Assembly (NCBI GenBank): GCA_037954665.1 | Contig: JBBMOL010000057.1 | Span: 3,968,001-4,032,000, forward strand | Length of the DNA stretch: 64,000 bases | Source: Laguncularia racemosa | Lineage: Eukaryota > Streptophyta > Magnoliopsida > Myrtales > Combretaceae | Direction: 5' to 3' | Part shown: piece by piece, positions 10,301-22,189 of the stretch | How positions within the stretch are numbered: position 1 is the stretch's first letter | Layout: every line of letters starts with the position of its first letter | Translations under genes and position numbers: made by a program | The notes under the pieces: model-generated | What the model saw: the letters and a program-made list of their open reading frames with translations, nothing else | Databases searched by the model: none | Told to the model about the DNA's origin: nothing

Positions 10301-12560
10301 AGATCTTTAATGGTAAAAGTTTGATGAAGCATGCACTTATATCATCAATAAACTGTGCCTCAAAACCACTCATGAGCATATCATCCACACATAAAAGGAC
10401 TACTATAAAGCCATTAGAACCCCAATATGTAAACAATGAATGATCGTGCTTAGACTGGATAAGGCCTTTTGTTACAAAAAAATTTTGAAATTTCCATATT
10501 TCATTGCCTTGAAGCTTGTTTCAGACTATAGAACGATTTCTTAAGTTTACACACTTAATTTGGTAAAGTTTTATCATATCCTTTAGGTGAAGTCACATAC
10601 ATTTCTTCATCAAGAGTATTATGCAAAAAAGAATTATTAACATGAATTTGATGTAATAGCCAGCCATTAACAACAGCTAATGTTAGCAAAATTGGAACAA
10701 TATTAATCTTTGTTACAAGGGAAAAAGTATCATGATAATATTCTCCTTCCCTTTGAATATATCCCTTAGTGATCAACTTTGCTTTATACCTCTCAACATT
10801 ACCATTAGGTCGATACTTCACTTTAAAAATCCATTTAGATACTATTTCTTTCTTACCTTTTGGTAAAGAAATTAACTCCCATGTTTCATGGGTCTCAAGA
10901 GTAGTTAACTCTTTTTGCATAGCATCTATCCACTCCTTATGTTTAGTAGCTTGCAAATTACTGTATTGTTCTTGAACAATTAACACATTAGCGAGAGAAG
11001 CTACATAATCATGTGGAAAATGGTGAAAATAATTAATTTCAATTAAGGGATATGGATATGTCAATGATGAAATGCAATGGGTAGATGTAGCAACATTAGA
11101 AGGTTTAGTATGAATTGTATGTATAAAGTCATCAAGCCACTTTGGAACTTTATGCTCTCTAGTTGATCGACATAGGGCATTCTTATTGGTAAAAGAAGAA
11201 GGAACAAATTGATTGTTTTGATTTGAAGCATTTTGATTAATTTGAATACAATCAGATTAAACTTCACCAAGCAACTGGCTAGTTAAAGACTGATCAATAG
11301 AGTACCATGTTTGAAACAAAAGATGTTGTTTTGGAACTAACTTAGAAAAACTAGAGTGTTGTTTGAATGGAAAAATGTTTTCATAGAAAACAACATCTTT
11401 GGACACAATAATTTGTTTCTTATCAAGATCATATACTTTATACCCTTTTTGTCCATGTACATAGCCTAGAAAACACACTTTATTTCTCTAGAAGCAAGCT
11501 TATCCTTTAGACATGGTTGTGTGGCAATGTAACACAAACAACTCATTATTCTCAAATGTGAATAATCTAGTGAAGTACTAAATAGCATCTCATAAGGTGT
11601 TTTCCAACCTAAAACATCCATATCAATTTTGTTGATCAAGTATGTAGCAATGAGAATGCATTCACCCCAAAACGCAATAGGCAAATTTACACACAACTTC
11701 AATACTCTTGAAGTGTTAAGAAGATGTCTATGTTTTCTCTCCACATGCCCATTTTTTGCAATGTATAAACTACAGATTTTTTATGAACTATCCCTAAGAT
11801 ATGAACATGGACTAACACATTCTTGACAATAATTTTGAGCCATTGTCTATGCTTATGAATTTAGGAACCAAAGAAAAATGATCAGAAACATAACAGAAAA
11901 ATTGTCCGAGAATAGAACAAGATTGAGATTTATCACGAAGTAAATAGGTCCAAGTAAGCCTTGTAAAATCATCAATGATAGTTAAGAAATATCTAACACT
12001 AAAAAGAGACTCTACACTATATGGTCTCCAAATATCAACATGCAAGAGTTGAAAAGCAAGCTGAGATTCATGTGTGTTTCTTTAAAAAGGAAGTCTGTGA
12101 ATCTTTACCGCATGACAAGTATCACATACGAAATTTTGCAAAGATAAAGTCTTACACAAATCTAAATGTTGAAACTTTGAAATAGAAGAATGACCCATCC
12201 TAGCATGAATCAAATGAAGAAGTTCATCATGTTTACAAGACCAAGTATTACAAGAAAACATTAGCTGACTATTTCCAGCTAAAGAGAACATGTTTTTAGT
12301 GTCTTTTAATCGTAATATATACAGTCCATGTATAACTTTTGTTGTTGTAATGGTCTATCTGGATTTCGGGTCCTGAAACACACAGATATATGTGTCAAAT
12401 GAGACCTCAAGAGATTGATAAAAAAGTAGTTTATGTACCAAAAGTAGATTGCCAGTGAATTGGGATACAAGCAAAACATTATGAATGGTAAGTAAAGGAT
12501 TGATTCATATTGAACCAACTTTTGTAACACTTGTTCTTCCATCTAGTAATTTGATGGTAA
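10300..12560 (-). mobile_element. Ty1/copia element B, internal fragment (PR/IN to RT), decayed
   Basis: On the minus strand from 12542 the order is a protease/pre-integrase segment (LHLIHARMGHSSISKFQ then CDTCHAVK, 12082-12291), integrase core (VDIWRPYSVESLFSVRYFLT, 11812-12045, and ERKHRHLLNTSRVLK, 11466-11744), connection (GYVHGQKGYKVYDLDK) and RT N-terminal half (SKWIFKVKYRPNGNVERYKAK, 10555-11064). RT continues in other frames to about 10300. No LTR is seen on either side. It has a different RT sequence from element A, so the two are separate families joined end to end. Many stops make it inactive. Confidence 0.85.
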
Positions 12561-12565
12561 GTGGA

Positions 12566-13647
12566 TGATAAGGGCATATTTTACTTAAATTTTACTGTAT
12601 GAATCATGTTAAATTATAAGGAAATGGTACTTAATTAGATTTACTGTACTATTTCAGGTTTGTTAAAGCTTAGAGTGCAAACATGAATAAATCGGTATTT
12701 AAGATTGAATTGCAACAACCTAAGTCGTTGGCCTAAGTTACCGGCCTTAGCTACCTAAGCCGCTAGTGTAAGTCATTGGCCTTGAATTGTTCCTTTCAAT
12801 TATGAATTATATTACAGTAATTTCTTTGATTTATGTCTGTGTTTGCAATTCCATGATGTTCTAAGTTTAATTGTGGGAAATCGATGAAACCCTAGAATAA
12901 TTAAGATGATGATTATAGTTATATTATAAGATTATTAGTTATGCGGAATATTCATATTGTAATTCCTATACTATAAATTCCGATTTCATGTCTAAATTAG
13001 AATTTCAGAAATTTTAATAACTCGAAAGGGGCATTAGGGTTTAATAGGAATTCTTAAGTTAAGTTAAATAAGAACTGTGGAAATGAGATTATTTTAATCT
13101 AATTAGAAATTGTTTGAGAGATTAATACAATATTCCTGATTAGTTTCTTACTAAGGAATTAGGAAAAATTAAGATAGAATATTAGTCAACTATACAATTG
13201 GGACATTTGTAGTTGAATATAGAATCCCCTATTAATTTGTTTAGTGGAAGCTAATAAATTAATTTTAGGGTTTTGAGTTTTAATTATTTGGAAAAGAAAC
13301 AAAGATTTTAATAATTTCATATGAATATCCATATAGCTAAGAATTATTATAATATAATGATAATCTGATTAGTGAAATTAGGGTGGATTCGGTTTTCCTC
13401 TTTTCAATTGATACATTTTCCTAACAATTTCCTCCACGTTCGTAGTAAAAATCTAGGTGTAATAGTTTAGTTGGTATTTAAGTTATTGATTCTCTCAATT
13501 TGATTCCTTAAATAATAATAGAATTTGATATTAGTTTAGTACTTATTTAATCCTCATGGAATCGATACTCAACTCTTCACTATATTACTTGATTTGTCCC
13601 AGTGCACTTGTTGGTAGAATTCACTTGTAAAATTTTTTATATTTACA
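12566..13647 (+). repeat. 5' LTR of Athila-type element
   Basis: I place the start at TGATAAGGGCATATTTTAC, which resembles Athila-group LTR starts, and the end at TTTACA about 15 bp before the primer binding site. With no 3' LTR in the window the ends cannot be checked by comparison. The LTR contains a cluster of CCTAAGTCG/GGCCTAAG words near 12716-12785. Confidence 0.55.
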
Positions 13648-13661
13648 GTGGATTAATTTTT

Positions 13662-13679
13662 TGGTGCCGTTACTAGGGA
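13662..13679 (+). other. primer binding site, tRNA-Asp type
   Basis: TGGTGCCGTTACTAGGGA is close to the complement of the 3' end of plant tRNA-Asp (usual form TGGCGCCGTTGCCGGGGA), which primes reverse transcription in Athila and related elements. The differences from the usual form are all transitions. Confidence 0.75.
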
Positions 13680-13795
13680 TTAAATTAATATTAGACCACC
13701 TTCAGTTCTATTGTTAATTTAGGTGCAATTTATAGCATATTATTAATTTTTCTTTTCTCTTTCAAGTTTTTTTTTTTTTTATGTGCAGGAATAAA

Positions 13796-14553
13796 AGTAC
13801 AAAACTTCTACCACTAGATCCTGAGATAGAACACACTTTACGTCAATTGAGAAGAGATAATAGAAGAAGAAATAAGTGTAACTAGTTGAGATGGCAGATG
13901 ACAACAACACAATCTGATTCAAGGTGCTACTAGAGCACTTTGGGACTATACAGTACCCACTGTTGCTGGTTTTGCAATTAAGATACCTCCTATATAGGCA
14001 AATAATTTTGAGCTAAAACCAGCACTTATTCAGATGGTTCAGACAAATCAGCTTGGAGGGTATCCAAATAAGAGTCCTGATGAGCATATTACAACATTTC
14101 TCCAATATTATAACACAGTGAAGATGAATAACGTGTCAACTAATGTTATCGGATTACAGCTTTTTCCTTTTTCACTAAGGGATAAAGTTAGAGCTTGGTT
14201 CAATTCACAGCCACAAGAGTCGATCACCACCTGGGTTGATCTCTCATCTAAGTTTTTAAAGAGACTTTTCCCACCATCCAAGACCGTAAAAGTAAGGAAT
14301 GCTATCACCAACTTCACAAAGTTTAATGGTGAATCACTGTATGAGGCGTAGGAGAGATTCAAGGAGTGCATCAGGAAATGTCCACATCATGGATTGCCAG
14401 ATAATCTCTTGATTGAGATTTTTTATCTTAGCTTGGATGAAACATTGAGATCTTTGGTAGATTTTATATCTAAAGGTGCATTAATGGATAAGAGCTATGA
14501 AGAAGCTAATGCTTTGATAGAAGAAATGGCTTCTAATACACACAATTGGTAGA
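13796..14553 (+). pseudogene. Athila gag (capsid) remnant
   Basis: The N-terminal part shows LDPEIEHTLRQLRRDNRRR. After stops, the capsid domain follows in 14034-14351 with LQLFPFSLRDKVRAWFNS and FPPSKTVKVRNAITNF, both characteristic of Athila gag. It continues past a TAG at 14349 with ERFKECIRKCPHHGLPDN. That stop replaces the Trp expected from the family and needs only one G-to-A change. The product would package element RNA but cannot be made from this copy. Confidence 0.8.
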
Positions 14554-14599
14554 ATTAGAGAGGTAAATCAAGACATTAGGGAATTGTTCCTTGCACTAT

Positions 14600-15180
14600 A
14601 GGAAATTTTCACTTTGATAAAGTTCTTATTGATTTTGGTGCAAGTATTAATTTAATGCCTCTGTCTACTTTCAGGAAACTTAGACTTGGAGAGTGCTGGG
14701 AAACTCATGTTACTTTGCAACTTTGTCCTGGAAATAGAGGAGGACAGAGAAGTGCCCATGATTATAGGCAAATCATTCCTTGTAACCGGTAAAGCGTTAA
14801 TTGATGTGGAACAAGGTAAGCTAACTTTAAGAGTTATGGATGTTGAGATAACTTTTAACATTTATGAAGCTACAAGGAAATTTGATGATTGTAAATCTTG
14901 TTATACCATTGATATTATTGATGAGCTTGCTTATGAGTTTGTTGAGGAACTAATAGGTGTAGACACTATGGAATCGGTTCTTAGAGATTTTGATGATTGG
15001 AGTGATGGGAATGAGAGTAAGGAAGGATGCATGGAACAAGTGTCACAAATCAAGGCTCGATATTATGAGGAGTTAGGTACTAGTGAGATAAAACCAATGC
15101 CATCTTTAGCACAACCACTAGTGCTAGAACTTAAACCTTTGCCTAGCTATTTAAAAATGCTTATCTTGGAACAGATAAGA
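14600..15180 (+). pseudogene. Athila protease region remnant
   Basis: An aspartic protease active-site segment (LIDFGASINLMPLS) lies at about 14625-14665, with Phe where related elements often have Phe or Ser after Asp. It then continues in another frame (PMIIGKSFLVTGKALIDVEQGKLTLRV) in 14686-15192. The region normally cleaves the polyprotein. Frame breaks make it non-functional. Confidence 0.7.
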
Positions 15181-15182
15181 CT

Positions 15183-16070
15183 TTGCCAATAATCATTTCT
15201 TCCTTATTGATAGGTGATCAGAAGCAACAGCTCCTAAGCGTGTTAAGAGAGAATAAGGAGGCGATAGGGTGGACTATTGCAGATATCAAAGGAATTAGTC
15301 ATTTGATTTGCACTCACAAGATACTTCTAGAAGTTGAGTGTAGACGACTCAACCCAACTCTTAGGAAGGTAGTAAAGAAGGAAGTACTTAAACTACTAGA
15401 TGCAAGTATTATCTATCTTATCTCTGATAGTAAATGGGTTAGTCCTATTCAGGTAGTACCTAAAAAGGGTGGTTTGACTGTGGTTAAAAATGTAGCTAAT
15501 AAATTAATCCCTACTCACACTATGACTGGGTAGCGAGTTTATGTAAATTATAGAAAATTAAATGATGATACCTGTAAAGACCATTTCCCTCTCCCCTTCA
15601 TTGATCAAATGCTAGAGAAACTTGTAGGGTATGACTATTATTGTCTTCTAGATGGTTATTCTAGTTATAATCAAATTCATATCGCACCCGAGGATCGGGA
15701 GAAAACCACTTTTACTTGTCCCTATGGTACTTTTGCCTTTAAGAGAATGCCCTTTGGTCTCTGTAATGCACCTACTACTTTTTAAAGGTGTATGATGTCT
15801 TTTCTGACATGTTAGAGAATTTTATTGAAATATTTATGGATGACTTTTCTGTTTTTGGGAGGTCATTTGAATCATGTCTTATAAAATTAGGTTGTGTACT
15901 TAAAAGATGTAAAGAGACTAACCTACTTTTGAATTAAGAGAAATGCCATTTTATGGTAAAAGAGGGAATCGTCTTAAGTCATAAAGTTTCAAGGAAGCGC
16001 CCACCACCCCCCCCCCCCCCACACACACACATACACACACACATCAGTAAAAGGAGTCAGGAGCTTCCTA
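15183..16070 (+). pseudogene. Athila reverse transcriptase remnant
   Basis: The frame 15183-15533 has SKWVSPIQVVPKKGG. Beyond a TAG it continues with VYVNYRKLNDDT, LDGYSSYNQIHIAPED and YGTFAFKRMPFGLCNAP, the usual RT motifs, up to about 15780. A TAA follows where the family has Gln. The catalytic YxDD block near 15830 is read in another frame as FMDDF. A C14 run and CA repeat near 16006-16041 break the region that connects to RNase H. Confidence 0.8.
16006..16043. repeat. C-run plus (CA)n microsatellite
   Basis: About fourteen C residues are followed by CA repeats with one interruption. It lies inside the Athila pol region between RT and RNase H and is not expected in that coding sequence, so it is a later expansion. 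Confidence 0.9.
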
Positions 16071-16184
16071 GGACATGTTGGCTTCTACAAGAGACTTATC
16101 AGGGACTTCTTTAAAACATCTAGACCTCTTTGTAATTTACTTGAAAAAGATTCTACTTTTGTTTTTAATAGTATTTTTTGTAGG

Positions 16185-16620
16185 CATTCAACTGATTAAA
16201 GGAGAAGCTCACTTTTGCACCAGTGATTGTTGCACCTGATTGGGAGCTTCCATTCGAACTTATGTGTGATGCTAGCGACAATGCTGTAGGAGCAGTACTT
16301 GGGCAAAGGAAAGGTAAAATATTTCATATCATATATTATGCTAGTAGAACTTTAAATGAGGCTCAAAGAAACAATGCCACAACTGAAAAAGAGCTTTTAG
16401 TAATCATATTGGCATGTGATAAGTTTCAGCTTTATCTAATAGGTTCTAAGATCATAGTATATACAGACCATGCTGCTCTTAATTATTTGCTTGCTAAAGC
16501 TTATGCTAAACCTAGGTTAATTCGCTGGATTTTACTATTGCAAGCATTTGACCTATAAATTAGAGATAAAAAAGGAAACTAAAAATATAGTGGCTGATCA
16601 TTTATCCTAATTGGAATATA
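16185..16620 (+). pseudogene. Athila RNase H remnant
   Basis: The frame 16223-16558 encodes ELMCDASDNAVGAVLGQR, YASRTLNEAQRNNATTEKE and VYTDHAALNYLLAK, the standard gypsy RNase H order with the catalytic Asp of CDAS. A stop follows, and the frame then runs on toward a VADHLS-like motif before integrase. Confidence 0.8.
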
Positions 16621-16799
16621 ATTGTTTAGATCCACCCATTAATGAAAAGTTCTCTGATGAATAATTGCATGTAGTAGATATCCAAGGATTAGCTTGGTAT
16701 GATGATATAGTCAATTACCTAGTCATCAAAATCATACCATATGGTTTATGATATCAACAAAAAAAAAAGAAAAGAAAAGAAATTCTTACATGATGTGAA

Positions 16800-17990
16800 A
16801 TACTATTTTTGGGATAAACCATATTTGTTTAAATGTTGTGCTTACCAAGTAATTAGACGTTGTGTACCTAAAACTGAATAGCTTAGCATAATACAACAAT
16901 GTCATTCTAGAGAAGTTGGAGGCCATTCTGGTGTGGAAAGAACTGCAGCTAAAATTTTATCTTGAGGATTTTATTGGCCTAAATTGTTTAATGATTGTAG
17001 GAATTTCATTTTGTCTTGTGCTTAATGCTAAAGGACTGGAAATATTTCCAAGAGACATGAATTACCACAAAACAACATTCATGCAATTGAGCTTTTTGAT
17101 GTGTTGGGAATAAACTTCACGGGTCCTTTTCCCTCACCTTTTTCAAACAAATTTATACTTGTAGTTGTTGATTATGTGTCAAAATTGGTTGAAGCAGTTG
17201 CTCTACAAACTAATGATAGCAAAATTGTAATAAGATTTTTGAAAAAGAACATATTTTAAGGTTTGGGGCACCTAGAGCTATCATTAGTGATAGGAGATTG
17301 CATTTTTGCAATAGGCAATTTGAAATATTATTATCAAAATATGGAGTTACTCATAAAATTGCCACCCCTTATTATTCATAAACTTGTGGATAGGTAGAGG
17401 TATCCAATAGGGAGATAAAGCATATTTTAGAAAAAAACTATCAATGCATCTAGGAAAGATTGGTCTTTAAAACTTGATGATGCATTGTGGGCATATAGAA
17501 ACACTTTCAAAACCCCTATAGGAATGTCCCCATACAAGATTGTTTATGGTAAATCATGTCATCTACATGTGGAGCTTGAGCATAAGGCATATTAGGCAAT
17601 AAAATACCTCAAGTTTGATTCCCAAGCTGCAAGTGAAAAGAGGTAGCTTCAGCTGAATTAGATGACTGAATTAAGAGAGGAAGTATATGAGAATGCTAGG
17701 ATATACAAGGAATGAGCCAAGCGATAGCATGACAAGTACGTTTTAAGCCGAGAGTTTTTCTCCGGTTAGAAAGTTCTGTTATACAACTCTTGATTGAAGT
17801 TATTTCTAAGTAAGTTGAGATCCCAATGGTTAGGTCCATTATTATTGATAAGGTTTTTCCTTATGGTGTAGTTGAATTGAAAGTCAAAGATAATCGTACT
17901 TTTAAAGTAAACGGTTATCTCCTCAAACATTACTACGAAGGAGAAAACATTGATAGTGTTGCCACTATCGTAGATTTGGAAAATCATTTC
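16800..17990 (+). pseudogene. Athila integrase remnant
   Basis: Pieces in order are a zinc-binding N-terminal stretch (HSREVGGHSGVERTAAKI), a core start (LGINFTGPFPSPFSNKFILVVVDYVSKLVEA), then DDALWAYRNTFKTPIGMSPYKIVYGK, and a C-terminal piece (FKVNGYLLKHYYEGENID). Several stops and frame shifts separate them. Integrase would join element cDNA to host DNA. This copy is dead. Confidence 0.8.
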
Positions 17991-19735
17991 TAAAACACCG
18001 AAGAAGTTAGGCTAGCGACTATAAACTAAGTGCATCATAGGAGGCAACCCATGCATAGAATTAAGGTAAATTAGTTTAGTTTAAAATAAATAAATAAAAA
18101 TTAAAAAATATATCTATAAATAAATAAAGAAATAAATAAATATATTAAAAAAAACACCGAGTTTCTAAGCCGGCAATGTACACCAACAACATAAAATTCT
18201 AAGCTGCCAGCGTATGTCCTATCGGCTTATTTCAATAGGTACACATCTTCTTCCTCATTTCACTTCTCTCATTCTCACACATCCTCTCTCTCTCTAAAAA
18301 ACTCTCATGCACTCTCACACATTGATGTGCTTCAAATCCAATTACTATATTAAAACAATGATGGAAGAAACAAGATAACAATCCACAATCAATTGGCGTG
18401 AACCCTAATTGACGTGAAATGGAGAGAAAATAAGGATTCCAATAGCTTACCAGATGTAACACACTAGTAAAAATTAGGAAATGGACTTGGAATCGTTGAT
18501 GTTATGCACAACAAAATCAAGTCTACTTGCCATAATTCTAGGTTGAATTGATAAGAGTATTTTTGCGTGAAAGAGAAAACCCTCACACAAAAATGGCAGC
18601 CAAAAGAAATGAATTATGAAAAAGTGTCTTCAATCCCCTCTTTTACAAGTATTTATACTTATTTTAAATAAGGAAAAATCAACAAAAGAAAAATGCTTCA
18701 AGTCGATTCTCCCACATCTTGGAATAAGTGTCAACAGGTTCTCCCAAGTTAGGAATAATGTATGGCCAACTTCTTGATTTTTGTAGGTCCATGAATAATC
18801 TACACACCAAGCATTAGTGTGTTTGTTTGCTATCTTGTAATACCAACAAATGTGTCTAATGAAATGCAAAACAATTATATAAAGTAAATGAAGACACTAA
18901 ACGAATGTCTTCGAGCTCTGATTGTTCAAAAAGTATCCTCATTGCTAAGTTCCGTAATCTTTTGGCTCTCGCTCTGATTATGGGTCTTGTAAATGTATGA
19001 CTCCTATCACGCACCCACTCACACTCAAGCGGCCAAATTTCATCTCTTCATTATAATCAAGATCAAGTAAGTCACCATTCGTTCTATTCATTATTCTTAT
19101 AAGTTCATGTTTATTTAATTTTCTTACTCTAGAAACATGCGATTTTTGCATCAAGGTAGTCTTAGATTATTGGAATGTGTTGAGTTGCTATTTTTTTTTC
19201 TTGTTCAAAGTGGAATTTTGCTTACACATACATGCATGTGAATTTACATCTAGTTTTGTGCTGAATTTAAAAGAAAAAAAAAATTCCAGCATGTAAGAAC
19301 TAAGGCTTGAACCAAATTGAATTAAGAAAAAATGGGGCTTTTACTATATTTACTGCCTATATGTTCAATTATATGTAGCTAATTCATTATGGGTCTCAAT
19401 TTTGTGAATAAGGTTCATGAATTGAAAAATATTGTTCAATTTTTCTTAGCATGTGTTTTTTCGGGAATTTTGTGTTGTTTTGTTCAATTCCTACGCTGTT
19501 TAAAATTTAGGCCACCTAAAGCTGCCAGCTTTAATTCTCCTAGTGTAAGCAGCAAAAAAAAAATAAAAAATCGGCTTTGTTCTTATTACTTTGATGCTTA
19601 TAGTTCAAAATTAGACATATTTGCTATAAATTAGGTTAAATTAAGGCATTTGTTGAATTAAAAACACAATCCCAAGGCTGAAACTAGGTTTTACTAGATC
19701 ATGCGTCCCTCTTAGAATTTCATATGAATTGTCAT
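17991..19735 (+). other. non-coding spacer of the Athila-type element
   Basis: AT-rich sequence between integrase and the extra ORF. Long spacers in this place are usual for Athila elements. It contains a C/T-rich block near 18240-18310 and poly-A or poly-T runs. No protein-coding content is recognised. Confidence 0.55.
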
Positions 19736-19739
19736 GTAG

Positions 19740-20793
19740 GTATGCCACCTAGAAAACTTCAACCTAGGAAATAGAAACAAAAAGCTATAGATGAGACTTC
19801 TTCTAACAAACAACATATAGAGCTCCTCTCCGAACAGGACTATGCTAAGGAAAGAAAGACACAATTGCTAAAGAAGGATGTCATGAACTAGCAGTATCTT
19901 GATTGGGAGCTTTTAAGGGATTATGACATGGAGGAGAAGATTAAGCAATTGGTAGCAAACAAGACATGGTTTAAACTATTTGAGATAAGAGAATTGGCCC
20001 ATCAGAATGTCACGACTGAGTTTTTATGTACAATGAAAATAGAGCACGACGAGCACCATTCCATCATGACATTCCATGCTTATGAGCAGGTCCATGTAAT
20101 TGATCTTAAACAATTTGGATATTTCTTGAGGGTTTATGAGGATGAAGAAGCTAAAGAAGGCCTCCTTAATGCTTGGTCTTTGGACATGGATGCAGAAACA
20201 TTCTGGTTTCAGCTGATTAGACCTAGGAGGGATGATTTTATACCATCTAAATCTCTTACTACCACCTTTGCCTTAGTAGTGCACAAGTTGCTCCACCACA
20301 TTCTATCTCATGCCATTTGCTGCAAGAAGTAGAGTTGAGAATGCGGGTCAAACGGGTCAGCCCGCCTCGACCCGCATTGGCTCACAGGTCAATGCGGGCT
20401 GACCCGCAAGGATTGCGAGTAGAGAAATTTGGTCCGCCTCACCCCGCGGGCCAATGCAGGTTGGCTCACCCCGCTCGCAATTTTTTTTTTTACAAAAAAT
20501 TTAGTATTCTAAATTCTTCAAGTTAAACTTATGAAAACTAGTAATTTATTATTGATCTAGTCTAATGAAAATGTAATAGTAATATATATATATTTGCATT
20601 GCCTTGCCTTTTTTTTTTTTTTTTTTTAGGTTTTGCAGGTCAATAGGCTAACCCGTGCCCGCGGCAAGTTGCCTGGCTCTAGCAAGAAGACCAATCATAG
20701 TAAGGTAACAAGCTTTGATATGTTTTACTTGTATAGTATGATTTCAAGCTACAAAATTGATATTGGGATAGAAGTAGCAAATTTTATTACTAG
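19740..20793 (+). pseudogene. Athila extra ORF after pol, interrupted by a MITE
   Basis: It begins with a lysine-rich MPPRKLQPRK stretch and continues in 19928-20332 with FLCTMKIEHDEHHSIMTF and DLKQFGYFLRVYEDEEAKEG, the style of the post-integrase ORF of Athila-group elements. Its function is unknown; older literature called it env-like. The stop at 20330 is supplied by the first bases of the inserted MITE. When the MITE and one target copy are skipped, the frame continues for about 35 more codons to TAG near 20791. A TAG near 19768 also breaks the N-terminal part. Confidence 0.65.
20330..20681. mobile_element. hAT-like MITE (352 bp) with 8-bp TSD
   Basis: GCAAGAAG occurs at 20322-20329 and again at 20682-20689 as a perfect 8-bp target duplication, the size made by hAT transposases. 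The element begins TAGAG and ends CTCTA, with GC-rich inner parts (GCGGGTCAAACGGGTC and, inverted, CCCGTGCCCGCGGC) forming imperfect terminal repeats. The middle is AT-rich with poly-T. There is no transposase, so it is non-autonomous. Confidence 0.9.
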
Positions 20794-20809
20794 ATAGGTG
20801 GAGGATAAA

Positions 20810-21595
20810 AAACTAGAGTTATTCTCTGTGGAGAGTATATCACTGCATTGTTAAAAGGCATGGGTATATTTGAACACCATGAAAGAATTTGATTCCTTAC
20901 ACCTTCATACACTTCACTTAGTCCCATTAAAAATTGCATCAACTTGCTTTGCAATTCAAATTCCATGATCTTCTCTTTTAATCCACAAGTACAATGTTGT
21001 AACCTTCCATAAGTATACATAGGATAGACATGTAGTTGTTGCAATTTAACCCAACATCTCTTGAGTTTATTATAATAAACTCCTACACTCAGATGACCTT
21101 GCTTCAAATTACTAATCTCAAGTTGTAATGGGAACACCAAAGGTCCATTGGCTACACCACATTGCTTAGTTATCTCCTCCCACAATTCATGAGCAGATTG
21201 AGTGTACATAAAACTTTGTGCTAAATCTGGAACCATGGAATTGAGGATCCAACAACAAACCATATAGTCACATCTCATCTATTTTACTAAATCTAGCAAA
21301 TTTTCTAGTGGTTTCTAAATTGATTATTCTATAAACTCTAGCTTTAGCGTAGTACCTAATCCCATTTTAATCAATCGACTTCATCCTAAGAAGTTATTTC
21401 CATTGAAAATCAAAGCACCAATAGCCATGCTAGGGTTATTAGAAGTAGAAAGATAAAGAGGATCTATAGTAGAAAGTTCTTCATGATTTCTCGCTGTATC
21501 TATATGCAAATCCATTTTTTATCAAAAGAAAACAGAGACAAAGTAATGAAATTGTGTAAAGATGAAACTTTGTTACCTCTTAAGCTTGGATACCA
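20810..21595 (-). pseudogene. copia element E gag, 5' portion of a truncated element
   Basis: On the minus strand, a start near 21513 leads into a gag N-terminus (DPLYLSTSNNPSMAIGALIF) with stops, then frame 21278-20790 carries YTQSAHELWEEITKQCG and SKLMQFLMGLSEVYEGVRNQIL, typical of the copia UBN2-type gag. The element breaks off near 20.8 kb against the Athila element, so protease to RNase H are missing here. Confidence 0.8.
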
Positions 21596-21597
21596 TG

Positions 21598-21780
21598 TGA
21601 ATTTAGACTGAATTTATTGTTGCTTCCATTGTTATTGAAGGTTGTAGCAAGTAAATATCTCAAGTTCAAGAATAAGAGAAGAGATGAAAGAGAACTTTCG
21701 ATATATTGATTAATTATACAATAGCTATGTTTATATACAAACATAAGAAAGTCTTAACCTCCTAACTGCTTAGACTAACA
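21598..21780 (-). repeat. 5' LTR of copia element E
   Basis: On the minus strand it begins TGTTAGTCTAAGCAG, contains a TATATAAA motif and ends AAATTCA, directly followed by a tRNA-iMet-like primer site (TGGTATCCAAGC, 21584-21595). The length, 183 bp, is in the range of copia LTRs. There is no second LTR in the window for comparison. Confidence 0.7.
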
Positions 21781-22189
21781 ATATAATGACAAGTATTCGA
21801 ATTACGTAAGGTCACATGGACAATAATATTGATCAGATAGTCTTCACACTATGTAGGTTAGTAGCTCTTTAATTAACGGAAATTAATTAATTCAAGATAA
21901 CTAGTGAAAAAGTATTGTTTGGTCCATATAGAGCTTACTTCCACTATTAACTAATGAAATCAGTAGTCATCGCACTACTGAAGTCTCCCATTTTTCAAAT
22001 CCCTAGTTCACGTGCATGAAACACCAAAATTTTCCATCAAAACAATGAATTAGAATCATCACACTTGATTTTGGAGGAACTAGAGAAATCTTAGCCGAAA
22101 CTAAAGGTGTAAGCGGAATAGTTCGATATCGAGTTGAAAGTTATCTAGAGTAAGCCCTTGAGATTGAGAGACTTGCTAAAATAAACAGT

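Larger units (their letters stand above)
12566..20800 (+). mobile_element. Athila-type Ty3/gypsy element, decayed, 3' LTR missing
   Basis: The 5' LTR is followed by a primer binding site resembling tRNA-Asp (TGGTGCCGTTACTAGGGA), used by Athila/Tat elements. The internal order is gag, protease, RT, RNase H and integrase in scattered frames, then a long spacer and an extra ORF, which is the Athila arrangement. The element stops near 20.8 kb where a copia fragment of opposite orientation begins, and no 3' LTR is present. A hAT-like MITE is inserted in the extra ORF. The many premature stops rule out activity. Confidence 0.85.

Noticed and set aside
12561..20802. GTGGA at both ends of the Athila element as its target duplication
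   Set aside because: The right copy directly follows coding-like sequence with no 3' LTR, so a true target duplication there is not expected; five bases can match by chance.
8473..21780. Athila element nested inside one continuous minus-strand copia (elements A/B plus gag fragment E)
   Set aside because: The LTR at 21598-21780 does not resemble the LTR at 8473-8746, so gag fragment E belongs to another copia family.
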